The translations under genes were made by a program, and so were the position numbers. Positions 10,201-17,608 of a stretch of 32,456 nt of DNA are shown here, in pieces (the stretch's first letter is position 1; the number at the start of each line of letters is the position of its first letter). This DNA comes from Nocardioides soli (lineage in GTDB: Bacteria > Actinomycetota > Actinomycetes > Propionibacteriales > Nocardioidaceae): NCBI RefSeq assembly GCF_014191495.1, contig NZ_JACHWR010000010.1, positions 1 to 32,456 on the forward strand. The letters are read 5' to 3'. The notes below the pieces were generated by a model, which did not search any database, had not been told where the DNA came from, and was given only the letters and a program-made list of their open reading frames with translations.

Positions 10201-11029
10201 GTACCGCGAGGTCGACGTGCCCCAGGTGCTGCGGTCCGCCGGTCGGGAGCGGATCCTCCGGTTGGAGCAGGTGCTGCGCGACCATGTGGTCCCGGCCGAC
10301 GGCCAGGCCCGGCGCCGACTGGGACAGCCGTTCATCGAGACCACCCTGGACCGGCTGGAGCTGGCCCGCAGCGTGCTGACCGGAGCCGGACCGGTGACCA
10401 CGATCCTGACCGGCCCGGACGGGGGCACCGGGGTCACCCGCCCGACCTTCACCTTCACCACCGGCGAGGAGGAGATCGGGTCCGCCGTGGCCTGCCGGCT
10501 CTTCGCCGAGGACGCGACCGCGCCGGCGTACGGGCCGTGCTCCGGCGCGACGAGCCACTCCCCGACGACGCCGCTGGGCGACGGCGCCTACGTCTTCGAG
10601 GTGCGGGGCGTCGACGACGCGCTGGTCACGGGTGCGGCGACGACGCGGCGCTTCGTCGTGGACACCGTCGCGGCGCCGGGCGACCCCGGGGGCGCGACCG
10701 GCCCCGGGCCATCGACCGGTCCGGTGCCGACGACCGATCCCGGGAAGGCCGCCTCCTTCACCATGCACGTGAAGCCCCGGGTGAAGGGCAAGAAGCGGGT
10801 CGGCACGAAGCTGCGGGTGACCTCCGGCCGGTGGGCTCCGGTGCCGGCGACCGTGAGCTACCAGTGGCTCCGCAACGGGAAGAAGGTCCAGGGCAAGCAG
10901 GGCAAGCGCGCCGTCCACCGTGTGGTGCGGGCCGACCGCGGCAAGCGGCTGTGGGTGCGCGTGGTCGTCACCTCACCGGGTGTGACCACGACGCGGGTGG
11001 TCACGAACAAGGTTCGCGTCCGCCGATGA
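7247..11029 (+). CDS. Large secreted helical protein with C-terminal Ig-like domains, unknown function
   Basis: GTG 7247 is preferred over the in-frame GTG at 7202. GGAGGAG lies 8 bases before it, and it gives a clean signal peptide (basic RR, hydrophobic core at 9-26, predicted cleavage after ARA at 34). The product is 1260 residues. Residues ~289-355 form a Lys/Glu-rich heptad helix. Residues ~375-421 are a Gly-rich hydrophobic stretch (VLPVAEGLIGIG through VIGDAFSAL). Residues ~431-512 are a second long amphipathic helix. Helix-hydrophobic-helix resembles helical pore-forming proteins, but no family was recognised. An Ig-like region spans ~1051-1142 and a second, with the SYQWLRNGKKVQG pattern seen in actinobacterial surface proteins, spans 1169-1260. 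No LPXTG or membrane anchor is seen, so it is probably released or wall-associated. Confidence 0.75.
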   Translation: MFTVSPRRLVTGVAAVAVVAATFVVAPPAAPARAQEVTLSAEEVDEALFVAGDIARVSADPAADVLEGVLQELYAVRPDLSADAAVGQIRVLESALAGSAPPARGRASVAAQSAGAATYEYCQGWREPAQGVEWTKRDHICADWHHTNAARLHFLTAAIAEAEVLPATKRAVRKQVKATLAASDNGIGASVLTPTLDQAIGSGSMQDASVRLQHSYALAQENDEFAAARDDLWAGTSAEEILASLQQRKDDPDLAPLAEQLAKIDAQGRLPMPPAESEGLAAVALSRTDQATGTAVNALTTLAQAQQKYDEATTEAEKKKAKEDLEKAQDGLKAPLKDAKKLVEDAKTVVNFATFVLSKFEPSAAEAIQEAADTVLPVAEGLIGIGSSIVNGVINFYSGNWIGVIGDAFSALQGLEKLFGGSSASKPKPDPVLVAVENLGKQLEKLGTEMHERFDRVDAALEQIYGALTDGLGEILAKLVANERNVAEIFDRLETQRASLVRLEDRVFALFGAEQRRAQKEAINLAVGKQTMSQDLYDTSTNQFFTWATEHAKDDIALGANRSFAPADLLDELNRGLDTNVDYLRLFTRQVYGLPAPLSNGTVSNPSDWGSAARAFGRVITEHPRHFHSEPRNRARLDGIITAGEHIRDTFAAIAADDAPGPIDTGRPGTGSRVLNAATAYYEDAWAALATAIEQRLATWGADQVTTFDLWKGPRQAYNAAHLPNLPAISCGPILSGKTFPAGSPYRTTMPNQLGLAIAAGLVSLRVCGTGAEWVNIEDRPETNPRTPVIINRFAQLRVRTEIQVRNSGGTVLATGTGTYLDPGKTLICNFDEDGTDNCDLTASHAVSKADHQWSAISTELGYAWSAAVRAPGESVITEMVRDWLRGRQQVAAGHIVGLLEPGRALSAASVRVSAARKALVSYVELGLPAGLAVDAELRGLLEGGVRPASTSADPLDRVLGGTSRLLDDAGSGHLSLIWDAVAAQYREVDVPQVLRSAGRERILRLEQVLRDHVVPADGQARRRLGQPFIETTLDRLELARSVLTGAGPVTTILTGPDGGTGVTRPTFTFTTGEEEIGSAVACRLFAEDATAPAYGPCSGATSHSPTTPLGDGAYVFEVRGVDDALVTGAATTRRFVVDTVAAPGDPGGATGPGPSTGPVPTTDPGKAASFTMHVKPRVKGKKRVGTKLRVTSGRWAPVPATVSYQWLRNGKKVQGKQGKRAVHRVVRADRGKRLWVRVVVTSPGVTTTRVVTNKVRVRR

Positions 11030-11158
11030 CGGAGTCCTGGATCACGTCTAGTCCAGTGGTCTGATCCGGAGGGAATCGCCTGTGGCGACACCGGGCGCGG
11101 GTCTATCAATGAAGGACCCATGTCCACAACCGTCTCGGGACAGAACAGGAGCTTTCAC

Positions 11159-12256
11159 GTGCGCTCACGTGTCACACGCTTGACCGGCGTCGCCGCCGGT
11201 GCCGCCCTGGTGCTCGCGTCGCTGGTCGCGGCCGGCCCGGCCAACGCGGCCGGCGGCGAGACCGGCACCCTCAACGTCACGATCGTCGATGACCAGGGCA
11301 AGCCGGTCAACGCGATCGTATGGCTGGTGCCCGAAGAGATGGGCGAGGGGTCGCCCGAGCCGTTCCCCTTGGAGGAGCCGGAGCCGGGCAAGAGCTCCTA
11401 CAGCCAGGAGATCGAGGTCGGGAAGTACGGCATCGTGACGATGGGCGGCTGGTCGATCATGAGCTGCGCCGGTGTCGTCTCCTGCGCCACCCCGCCCGAC
11501 GAGATGTCGCTCCGCGGCGACGGTGCCGTCACCGTCACCGACGGGGGCGTGGTCAACTACACGGTCACCACGGCGACCCCGAAGCTGAGCGGCAACAGCA
11601 AGGTCGGCTCGGCGCTCGCGGTCGACACGCCGATCCTGGAGGGGCTGAACAACCTGCTGGGCGGAATGGGCGGCATGGCCGAGTTCCTTGGCCTCTTCGG
11701 TACCAGCTTCGAGCCGACCGTCACCTGGAAGCGCGACGGGATCGCCATCCGTGGCGAGACGGGCGCGACGTACGTGACGACCGGCGAGGACGTCGGCCGG
11801 AGCATCACCGCCGAGGTGCGGCTCCCGAACCTCCTCAGCCTGATGTTCGCGTCCATGGGTGGCGGTCCCTACGAGCAGTTCGGCCTGCTTCCGGGTCCCG
11901 CGACGCTCGGCCCGGTGGTCGTGGCCAAGAACGACAGCACCACCGACGTCCGGATCGTGGGCAAGCGCCGGGTCGGCCACACCCCCACCGCCTGGATCAC
12001 GGTCAAGGGTGCCGACCGGGTGAACGGCTGGATCACCGTGACCGGCACCGGTGACAAGCCGCTCAAGCTGCGCCTGCGCGACGGCTTCGCCAAGGTCGAG
12101 CTGAACAAGCTGCGCGCCGGCAAGAAGACGGTGACCGCGACCTTCGACGGCACGTCCACCCTCAACGCGTCCAGTGACACCGCGACCTTCAAGATGAAGA
12201 AGGCCAAGGACGGCAAGAAGAAGAACAAGAACAAGAAGAGCAGCAAGAAGCGCTGA
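11159..12256 (+). CDS. Secreted Ig-like domain protein with lysine-rich tail, unknown function
   Basis: GTG 11159 has AGGAG 7 bases upstream and yields a compact signal peptide (RSRVTRLTG, then ALVLASLVAA, cleavage after ANA). An in-frame ATG at 11120 with GAAGGA only 3 bases away is an alternative start adding 13 residues. The mature protein begins with a carboxypeptidase-regulatory-like beta domain (TLNVTIVDDQGKPVNAIVWLV). It then has an Ig-like repeat (TVTWKRDGIAIRGETGATY) similar to the end of the preceding gene, a third beta-rich domain, and a Lys/Asn-rich tail (KKAKDGKKKNKNKKSSKKR) that could bind anionic wall polymers. It lies 129 bases after the 1260-residue secreted protein; shared domain type suggests related function at the cell surface, which is inference. 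Confidence 0.75.
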   Translation: MRSRVTRLTGVAAGAALVLASLVAAGPANAAGGETGTLNVTIVDDQGKPVNAIVWLVPEEMGEGSPEPFPLEEPEPGKSSYSQEIEVGKYGIVTMGGWSIMSCAGVVSCATPPDEMSLRGDGAVTVTDGGVVNYTVTTATPKLSGNSKVGSALAVDTPILEGLNNLLGGMGGMAEFLGLFGTSFEPTVTWKRDGIAIRGETGATYVTTGEDVGRSITAEVRLPNLLSLMFASMGGGPYEQFGLLPGPATLGPVVVAKNDSTTDVRIVGKRRVGHTPTAWITVKGADRVNGWITVTGTGDKPLKLRLRDGFAKVELNKLRAGKKTVTATFDGTSTLNASSDTATFKMKKAKDGKKKNKNKKSSKKR

Positions 12257-12267
12257 TCCTCGCGGTG

Positions 12268-12307
12268 GAGCGGGTCGGACACGTCGCAGGACGTGCCCGG
12301 CCCGCTC
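12268..12307 (+). terminator. Hairpin terminator after the Ig-like protein gene
   Basis: A 17-base stem (12268-12284 with 12291-12307), containing one G-U pair and one mismatch, closes a 6-base loop 11 bases after the stop codon and is followed by CTCGCATTTCC. It separates the secreted-protein pair from the SURF1 gene and makes the upstream GTG at 12293 an unlikely start for that gene. Confidence 0.6.
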
Positions 12308-12325
12308 CTCGCATTTCCGGCTGCG

Positions 12326-12331
12326 TACCCT
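12326..12331 (+). promoter_or_regulatory. Leaderless -10 element (TACCCT) for SURF1 gene
   Basis: TACCCT ends 6 bases before GTG 12338, the TANNNT-N6/7-RTG arrangement typical of leaderless actinobacterial transcripts; no good Shine-Dalgarno precedes the GTG. Confidence 0.5.
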
Positions 12332-12337
12332 GAGGGC

Positions 12338-13087
12338 GTGCCCAACCCGCTCGCCCCGCGCTACTGGGGCGCGCACCTCCTGGCACTGGTGCTGGTCGGG
12401 ATCGCCGTCGGTCTCGGGCTCTGGCAGTACGACGCGTGGCAGGCCCACCGCGCGGCCGAGGCCGTCGACCTGACGCACGCCGAGCCGATCCCGCTCGCCG
12501 ACGCGATCGGGCCGGACGACCCGTTCCCCGGCAACCGGGTCGGGCAGCCGGTCACCGTCTCCGGCACCTGGGTGCCCGACGGCACCGTCTACGTCTCCGG
12601 GCGGGTGCACGAGGGCGCTGACGGCTTCTGGGTGGTCACGCCCCTGGAGATCGACGGCGCGGACGGCGCCGCGCTCCCGATCGTCCGCGGCTGGGTCGCG
12701 GACCCCGCCGACGCACCCGCTGCCACCGGCACCGCCGCGCTCGACGCCTGGCTGCAGCCCACCGAGGGGACCGGCGTACGGGACGACGACCCCAGCGACG
12801 ACGTGCTCCCCCAGCTGCGCATCGCCGACCTGATCCAGCACGTCGACCAGGACCTCTACGGGGCGTACGGCGTGGCCGAGGTGCCCGAGGACGGGCTGGA
12901 GCCGGCCAGCGTCGACCAGCTCCCGGAGGTCGGGACGTTCACGGGGATCCGGAACCTGCTGTACGCCATCGAGTGGTGGTTCTTCGGCCTCTTCGCGGCC
13001 TTCATCTGGTGGCGGTGGGTGACCGAGACGACAGCGGAGGCGCCCGTGACCGAGGACGAGGCCGAGCCCGCCGCGACCGATCCGTAG
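12338..13087 (+). CDS. SURF1 family protein
   Basis: 249 residues from GTG 12338. The in-frame GTG at 12293 lies inside a terminator hairpin, and the family normally starts with a few residues followed by a basic/aromatic motif and the first helix. The sequence shows PRYWGAHLLALVLVGIAVGLGLWQYDAW (residues 7-34, helix 1), the extracytoplasmic domain with VGQPVTVSGTWVP and LPIVRGWV, and a C-terminal helix at ~206-228 ending WWRWV. SURF1 proteins assist assembly or haem insertion of cytochrome c oxidase; that role here is inferred from family. The gene heads a co-directional run with DUF3817, patatin and acyltransferase genes. Confidence 0.85.
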   Translation: MPNPLAPRYWGAHLLALVLVGIAVGLGLWQYDAWQAHRAAEAVDLTHAEPIPLADAIGPDDPFPGNRVGQPVTVSGTWVPDGTVYVSGRVHEGADGFWVVTPLEIDGADGAALPIVRGWVADPADAPAATGTAALDAWLQPTEGTGVRDDDPSDDVLPQLRIADLIQHVDQDLYGAYGVAEVPEDGLEPASVDQLPEVGTFTGIRNLLYAIEWWFFGLFAAFIWWRWVTETTAEAPVTEDEAEPAATDP

Positions 13088-13090
13088 TCT
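13085..13090 (+). promoter_or_regulatory. Leaderless -10 element (TAGTCT) overlapping the SURF1 stop codon
   Basis: TAGTCT begins with the TAG stop of the SURF1 gene and ends 6 bases before GTG 13097. This could start a leaderless mRNA for the DUF3817 gene, which also lacks a Shine-Dalgarno. Confidence 0.45.
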
Positions 13091-13096
13091 GGACCC

Positions 13097-13441
13097 GTGA
13101 AGCTCTTCAACCTCTACCGCGTGCTGGCGTTCGTCGTCGGCGTGCTGCTCGCCTTCTGCGCCCTGGTCGCCGCGCCGCTGAAGTACCTCGCCGAGGACGG
13201 CAGCGACCTCCAGCAGTTCGGCGAATCCGCGAGCATCATGTGGCTCCTCCACGGCTGGATCTTCATGGTGTACGTCGTGGTCGCGTTCCTGCTGGCCCGA
13301 CGCGCGCGCTGGTCGCTGGGCTTCACCCTGCTGATGCTGGTGGCCGGCCTGATCCCGCTGCTGATCTTCTGGGTGGAGCACAAGGTCAACCAGCTGGTGC
13401 GGGCCGAGAACCCCGAGCTCGTGGGATCCTCACCGGTGTGA
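13097..13441 (+). CDS. DUF3817 integral membrane protein
   Basis: 114 residues from GTG 13097. The protein shows the DUF3817 pattern: FNLYRVLAFVVGVLLAF (helix 1), a loop with APLKYLAE, HGWIFMVYVVVAFLLARR (helix 2) and LGFTLLMLVAGLIPLLIFWVEHKV (helix 3), ending in a short charged tail. The family is widespread in actinobacteria, often beside respiration or membrane genes. Its function is unknown. It lies 9 bases after the SURF1 stop. Confidence 0.88.
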   Translation: MKLFNLYRVLAFVVGVLLAFCALVAAPLKYLAEDGSDLQQFGESASIMWLLHGWIFMVYVVVAFLLARRARWSLGFTLLMLVAGLIPLLIFWVEHKVNQLVRAENPELVGSSPV

Positions 13442-13460
13442 CCTCACTTCCGGGGCGCCC

Positions 13461-14300
13461 ATGACCACGGCGTTCGTGCTGGGCGGCGGTGGCGTCCTGG
13501 GCGCGGTCGAGGTCGGCATGCTCCGTGCGCTCCTCGAGCGCGGCATCGAGCCCGACCTGGTGCTGGGCACGAGCGTCGGCGCCCTCAACGGCGCGATGGT
13601 GGCGCGCCAGCCCGATGTCGGGGTCATCGACAAGCTCACCGAGCTCTGGCGCAGCGCCGGCGCCGCCGGCGGCGAGATGTACGGCGACCGGCCGCTGCGC
13701 ACCATGCGTCGGGCGATGGCTACCGGAACCCACCTCTGGTCGGCCAAGCCGCTGCGGCAGGCGCTCGCCGACGAGCTCGGGGAGCTGACCTTCGAGCAGC
13801 TGCCGGTGCGGTTCCAGGTCTGCGCGGCGAGCATCGAGCGGGCGGCCGAGCACTGGTTCGACTCCGGCCGGGTCGTCGACGCGGTCGTCGCGAGCGTCGC
13901 CGTACCCGGCCTGCTGCCTCCGGCGAAGGTCGGCGACGAGCACTACCTCGACGGCGGCATCGTGAACTCCATCCCGCTCGGCCGGGCCGTCGCGCTCGGC
14001 GCCTCCCGGGTGTTCGTGCTCCAGGTGGGACGCATCGATCGGCCGCTGTCGGTGCCCCGGCGACCCTGGGAGGTGGCCCGGGTCTCCTTCGAGATCGCCC
14101 GCCGGCACCGCTTCAACCGGGAGCTCGAGGAGCTGCCCGGCAGCGTGCAGGCGCACGTGCTCCCGGCCCGCGGCACCTCGGCCAAGGACGACACCCTGCT
14201 GGGCAGCCGCGACTTCGCCGGCGTTCAGGAGCGCATCGACCGCACCTACGAGGCGTGCGCGACGTACCTCGACGAGCGGCTCGGCGACGCGGCCCGGTGA
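13461..14300 (+). CDS. Patatin-like phospholipase family protein
   Basis: 279 residues from ATG 13461. The patatin fold is marked by the oxyanion loop GGGGVLGAVEVGM (8-20), the nucleophile elbow GTSVG with Ser38, and the catalytic Asp in DGG at 164-166, giving a Ser-Asp dyad. No signal peptide or membrane helix is visible, so it is probably cytoplasmic or peripheral, hydrolysing acyl esters of lipids. The acyltransferase gene begins 13 bases downstream, so deacylation and reacylation activities may be co-expressed; specific substrate cannot be told. Confidence 0.9.
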   Translation: MTTAFVLGGGGVLGAVEVGMLRALLERGIEPDLVLGTSVGALNGAMVARQPDVGVIDKLTELWRSAGAAGGEMYGDRPLRTMRRAMATGTHLWSAKPLRQALADELGELTFEQLPVRFQVCAASIERAAEHWFDSGRVVDAVVASVAVPGLLPPAKVGDEHYLDGGIVNSIPLGRAVALGASRVFVLQVGRIDRPLSVPRRPWEVARVSFEIARRHRFNRELEELPGSVQAHVLPARGTSAKDDTLLGSRDFAGVQERIDRTYEACATYLDERLGDAAR

Positions 14301-14313
14301 AGGCGAGCGAGCC

Positions 14314-15333
14314 GTGATCTGGGTGCTGCGCCGGTGGGTGATCGCGCCGGTCGTGGTCGCCCTGGCGGGGTTGGTCTGGTTCACCCTGCCGATCTGGCTG
14401 ATCGGCGCCGCCGCGGTCTCACCGATCGTGCCCGGTCGGCTGCGGCCCCTGCGGGTCATGTGGGTCGCGATCGTCTACCTCACCTGTGAGGCGCTGCTGC
14501 TGGTGGTGATGCTCGGTCTCTGGATCGCGTCCGGCTTCGGGTGGCGGCTGCGCACGCCGTACTTCGAGGGCATCCACTACGACCTGGTGCAGGGCACGAT
14601 GTGGGTCTTCTTCCGCGAGGCCCGGCGGGTGCTGCGGCTGCGGATCGAGTCCGAGGGGCCGACGCCGGCGGCGTACCCGGGGCGGCCGATCGTGGTCTGC
14701 TGCCGGCACGCCGGACCGGGCGACTCGTTCGTGCTGATCCACACGCTGATGGCGTGGTACGACCGTGAGCCGCGGGTGGTGCTCAAGGACACGCTGGCGT
14801 GGGACCCGATGATCGACGTGGTGCTCAACCGGATCCCTGCCCGGTTCATCACCCCGAACCCGGCCACCGGCGCCGACCTCGAGGCGCAGATCGCCGAGCT
14901 GGCCAGCGGCTTGGACGAGAACGACGCGTTCGTGATCTTCCCGGAGGGCGGCAACTTCACGCCGCGGCGGCGGCAGCGCGCGATCGACCGGCTGCGCCGG
15001 CTCGGCATGGAGCGGATGGCACAGCGCGCCGAGCAGATGACGCACGTGCTGGCGCCGCGCCCGGGCGGACTGCTGGCCGCCCTCGACGCCGCGCCCGGTG
15101 CGGACGTCGTGATGGTCGCGCACACCGGGCTCGACCATCTGGTGAGCGTCGGTGACATCTGGCGCGAGCTGCCCATGGACAAGCGGATCGTGATGCGCTG
15201 GTGGCAGGTGCCGCACGACGAGATCCCGGTGGGCCGTGAGGAGCGGATCGACTGGCTCTTCACGTGGTGGGAGCGGATCGACACCTGGATCGACGAGAAC
15301 CGGCCGGTGGATCTCCCTACCGGCCGGTCCTGA
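14314..15333 (+). CDS. PlsC-type 1-acyl-sn-glycerol-3-phosphate acyltransferase family protein
   Basis: 339 residues from GTG 14314. Two or three hydrophobic helices occupy the first ~80 residues (VIAPVVVALAGLVWFTL, LLLVVMLGLWIA). The acyltransferase block contains HX4D as H132-AGPG-D137, and FPEG at 209-212, the glycerophosphate-binding motif. Family members transfer acyl chains to lysophosphatidate or related lysolipids at the cytoplasmic face of the membrane. The N-terminal membrane region is larger than in simple PlsC, so the acceptor may differ. The gene is convergent with the CwsA-like gene, 24 bases apart, with no clear terminator between. Confidence 0.85.
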   Translation: MIWVLRRWVIAPVVVALAGLVWFTLPIWLIGAAAVSPIVPGRLRPLRVMWVAIVYLTCEALLLVVMLGLWIASGFGWRLRTPYFEGIHYDLVQGTMWVFFREARRVLRLRIESEGPTPAAYPGRPIVVCCRHAGPGDSFVLIHTLMAWYDREPRVVLKDTLAWDPMIDVVLNRIPARFITPNPATGADLEAQIAELASGLDENDAFVIFPEGGNFTPRRRQRAIDRLRRLGMERMAQRAEQMTHVLAPRPGGLLAALDAAPGADVVMVAHTGLDHLVSVGDIWRELPMDKRIVMRWWQVPHDEIPVGREERIDWLFTWWERIDTWIDENRPVDLPTGRS

Positions 15334-15357
15334 TCGAGCTCGATGCGACGGCGACGA

Positions 15358-15948
15358 CTACGGCTTCTCCTCGTCGACGTCGACGACCTCGGCCGGCGAC
15401 TCGGGGGTCGTCACCGGCTTTGGGCTCTCGGTCTGGTCGGCGATCGCCTCGCCGGGGGATGCGCCCGCGGCGTCGTCCTCGGCGCGCGGCGCGGGCGCGG
15501 GCGCGGGCGTGGGGGTGTACGACGACTGCCAGTTCTCGCTCTCCCGGCCGGCCCGCAGCTTGGAGAGGACGAAGGCGGCGGCCGCCGCGATGCCGGTGAT
15601 CAGCAGCAGCTTCTTCAGCTTGCCGCCCTTCTTCTTCGGCTCGGCCACGTCGGCGACCTTCTCGGCGGCGGCCTCCGCGGCCTCGGCAGCCTTCTCGGCG
15701 GCGATGGTGGCGCCGGCGGCGATCTTCTCGGCGGCGATCGCGGCGCCGGCCGCGACGGCCGGTCCGGCCTTCTCGCGGGCATCGGCGATGACGGGGGCGG
15801 CCTTCGCCTTGGCGTCGGCGAGGACGGGCCCGGCCTTCTCGCGCGCGGTCGCGACCGCCGACTCGAGCTGTGGCTTGACCTGGTCGACGTACTCGTTCAC
15901 GGTGTCGCCGGCCTGGTCGAGGATCGACTTCTTCTTCCGCAGACCCAT
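15358..15948 (-). CDS. Ala-rich single-pass membrane protein, positional counterpart of CwsA
   Basis: 196 residues, start ATG 15946-15948 with AGAGGAAG upstream. Residues 12-103 are an Ala/Lys/Glu-rich helix with ~11-residue periodicity (AREKAGPVLADAKAKAAPV and variants), of the kind that lies on membranes or forms coiled coils. KKKGGKLKK leads into one transmembrane helix at ~113-130, followed by a Pro-rich and acidic tail. M. tuberculosis CwsA (Rv0008c), a cell-shape protein that contacts CrgA and Wag31, has the same order of helical part, single helix and Pro-rich tail, and the same place: minus strand, upstream of ppiA. Homology is inferred from position and layout; sequence identity is not evident. 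Confidence 0.6.
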   Translation of the reverse strand: MGLRKKKSILDQAGDTVNEYVDQVKPQLESAVATAREKAGPVLADAKAKAAPVIADAREKAGPAVAAGAAIAAEKIAAGATIAAEKAAEAAEAAAEKVADVAEPKKKGGKLKKLLLITGIAAAAAFVLSKLRAGRESENWQSSYTPTPAPAPAPRAEDDAAGASPGEAIADQTESPKPVTTPESPAEVVDVDEEKP

Positions 15949-16121
15949 GGGGCTTCCTCTCGTCGTGTCCCTGGCTCGTTCATCATGTCACCGCCTGCCC
16001 AACCGGAGGCCCGGCCAACGGGCGGGCTGCTTGCCGGCCATGCGAGGATCGGACGGCACCAAGCACCGCGGTACGTCCGTGGTGTACCCACCCACGCACG
16101 GACCGACACCGAGAGGCAGTC

Positions 16122-16634
16122 ATGGCTGACCAGCAGGCCATTCTCAAGACCAACCGGGGCGACATCACGCTCAACCTGTTCCCCGACCACGCGCCCGAGA
16201 CGGTCGCCAACTTCGTCGGCCTCGCCCAGGGCACCAAGGACTACGACGCCGGGAACGGCCACTCCGGCCCCTTCTACGACGGCCTGACCTTCCACCGGGT
16301 GATCGAGGGCTTCATGATCCAGGGCGGCTGCCCGCTCGGCACCGGCACCGGCGGCCCGGGCTACACGTTCAAGGACGAGCCGCACCCCGAGCTCACCTTC
16401 GACAAGCCCTACCTGCTGGCGATGGCGAACGCCGGTCCCGGCACCAACGGCTCGCAGTTCTTCATCACCGTGGGCGCGACCACCTGGCTGAACTTCAAGC
16501 ACACCATCTTCGGTGAGGCCGCCGACCAGGCCTCGCGCGACGTCGTCGACGCGATCGCCACCACCCAGACCGGCCCGGGCGACCGCCCGGTCGAGCCGGT
16601 CGTCATCGAGTCCGTCGAGATCGTCGGCGGCTGA
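16122..16634 (+). CDS. ppiA: Peptidyl-prolyl cis-trans isomerase, cyclophilin type
   Basis: 170 residues from ATG 16122, GAGAGG upstream. Cyclophilin motifs are present: FHRVI with catalytic Arg59, GFMIQGG at 63-69, and MANAGPGTNGSQFFI at 101-115. The usual W-L-D/N-x-K-H-T-x-F-G motif appears as WLNFKHTIFGE. No signal peptide, so cytoplasmic. It catalyses proline isomerisation in folding proteins. Position equals Rv0009 (ppiA) and the rhomboid gene follows after 20 bases, so the two probably form an operon. Confidence 0.95.
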   Translation: MADQQAILKTNRGDITLNLFPDHAPETVANFVGLAQGTKDYDAGNGHSGPFYDGLTFHRVIEGFMIQGGCPLGTGTGGPGYTFKDEPHPELTFDKPYLLAMANAGPGTNGSQFFITVGATTWLNFKHTIFGEAADQASRDVVDAIATTQTGPGDRPVEPVVIESVEIVGG

Positions 16635-16654
16635 CGCCCCCCGCCTCACCACCC

Positions 16655-17578
16655 ATGACCGATCACCCGGCGCCCGCCGGGGTGCCCACCTGCTACCGGC
16701 ACCCCGGCCGGGAGTCGCACATCCGCTGCCAGCGCTGCAACCGGCCGATCTGCCCGGACTGCATGCGCGACGCCGCCGTGGGGTTCCAGTGCCCCGAGTG
16801 CGTCGCCTCGGGCCGGAAGGAGACCCGCAGCGGTCGCACCGCCTTCGGCGGGCTGCGCCCGACCAACGCCTCGATCACCTCGGGCGTGCTGATCGGCATC
16901 AACGCCGTGGTCTGGCTCGCGATCATGGTGACCGGCGGCTCCGGCAGCCGGCTGGTCGACCTCCTCGGGCTGCGCCCCGACGGTGTGTGCGACCTGCAGA
17001 ACGGCTTCATCAACATCCAGGTGGCCCGCGCGGCGTGCGAGGCCGGTGGCGGCAGCTGGCTGCCCGGCGTCGCCGACGGCGCCTGGTGGCAGCTGGTCAC
17101 GTCGGGCTTCACCCACGTCACGATCACCCACATCGGGTTCAACATGCTCGCGCTGTGGATGATCGGCCCCCAGCTCGAGATGGTCTTCGGCCGGGTCCGG
17201 TTCCTGGGCCTCTACCTGGTCTCGCTGCTGGCCGGCTCGGCCATCGTGATGTGGGCCGCCGGCGAGTACCAGCTCACCCTCGGCGCCTCGGGCGCGATCT
17301 ACGGCCTGTTCGGCGCGCTGCTGATCGTGGCCCGCCGCGTCGGTGGCGACATGCGTGCGCTGTGGGGCCTGATCGTCGTCAACGTGCTGATCACGTTCGT
17401 GGTCCCCAACATCTCGTGGCAGGGCCACCTGGGCGGCTTCGTCGGTGGCGTCGCCGCCGCGGCCGTGCTGGTCCACGCCCCGCGCAAGGGCCGTACGGCG
17501 TACCAGATCGCCGGCCTGGGCGGCATCACCCTGATCCTGCTGGCCGTCGTCGCCGCCCGGATCGCTCAGCTGACCTGA
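16655..17578 (+). CDS. Rhomboid family intramembrane serine protease with N-terminal zinc-ribbon-like segment
   Basis: 307 residues from ATG 16655. The N-terminus has a Cys/His cluster (C13, H16, C25, C28, C33, C36, C46, C49), with C-x2-C pairs that probably bind zinc, resembling a B-box. Six or so membrane helices follow. The catalytic dyad is Ser212 in GASGAIYG and His258 in WQGHLGG; HIGFNMLALW carries the conserved His/Asn of the oxyanion region. Rhomboids cleave transmembrane substrates within the bilayer. The equivalent gene (Rv0110-type) in relatives also sits between ppiA and crgA. Substrate unknown. Confidence 0.92.
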   Translation: MTDHPAPAGVPTCYRHPGRESHIRCQRCNRPICPDCMRDAAVGFQCPECVASGRKETRSGRTAFGGLRPTNASITSGVLIGINAVVWLAIMVTGGSGSRLVDLLGLRPDGVCDLQNGFINIQVARAACEAGGGSWLPGVADGAWWQLVTSGFTHVTITHIGFNMLALWMIGPQLEMVFGRVRFLGLYLVSLLAGSAIVMWAAGEYQLTLGASGAIYGLFGALLIVARRVGGDMRALWGLIVVNVLITFVVPNISWQGHLGGFVGGVAAAAVLVHAPRKGRTAYQIAGLGGITLILLAVVAARIAQLT

Positions 17579-17608
17579 GCCACCCGGGTCTGCGACCCAT
17601 CCACGCCC

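Noticed and set aside
12293..12337. GTG 12293 as the SURF1 start
   Set aside because: It lies inside the hairpin terminator of the previous gene and adds residues not typical of the family; a leaderless start at 12338 fits better.
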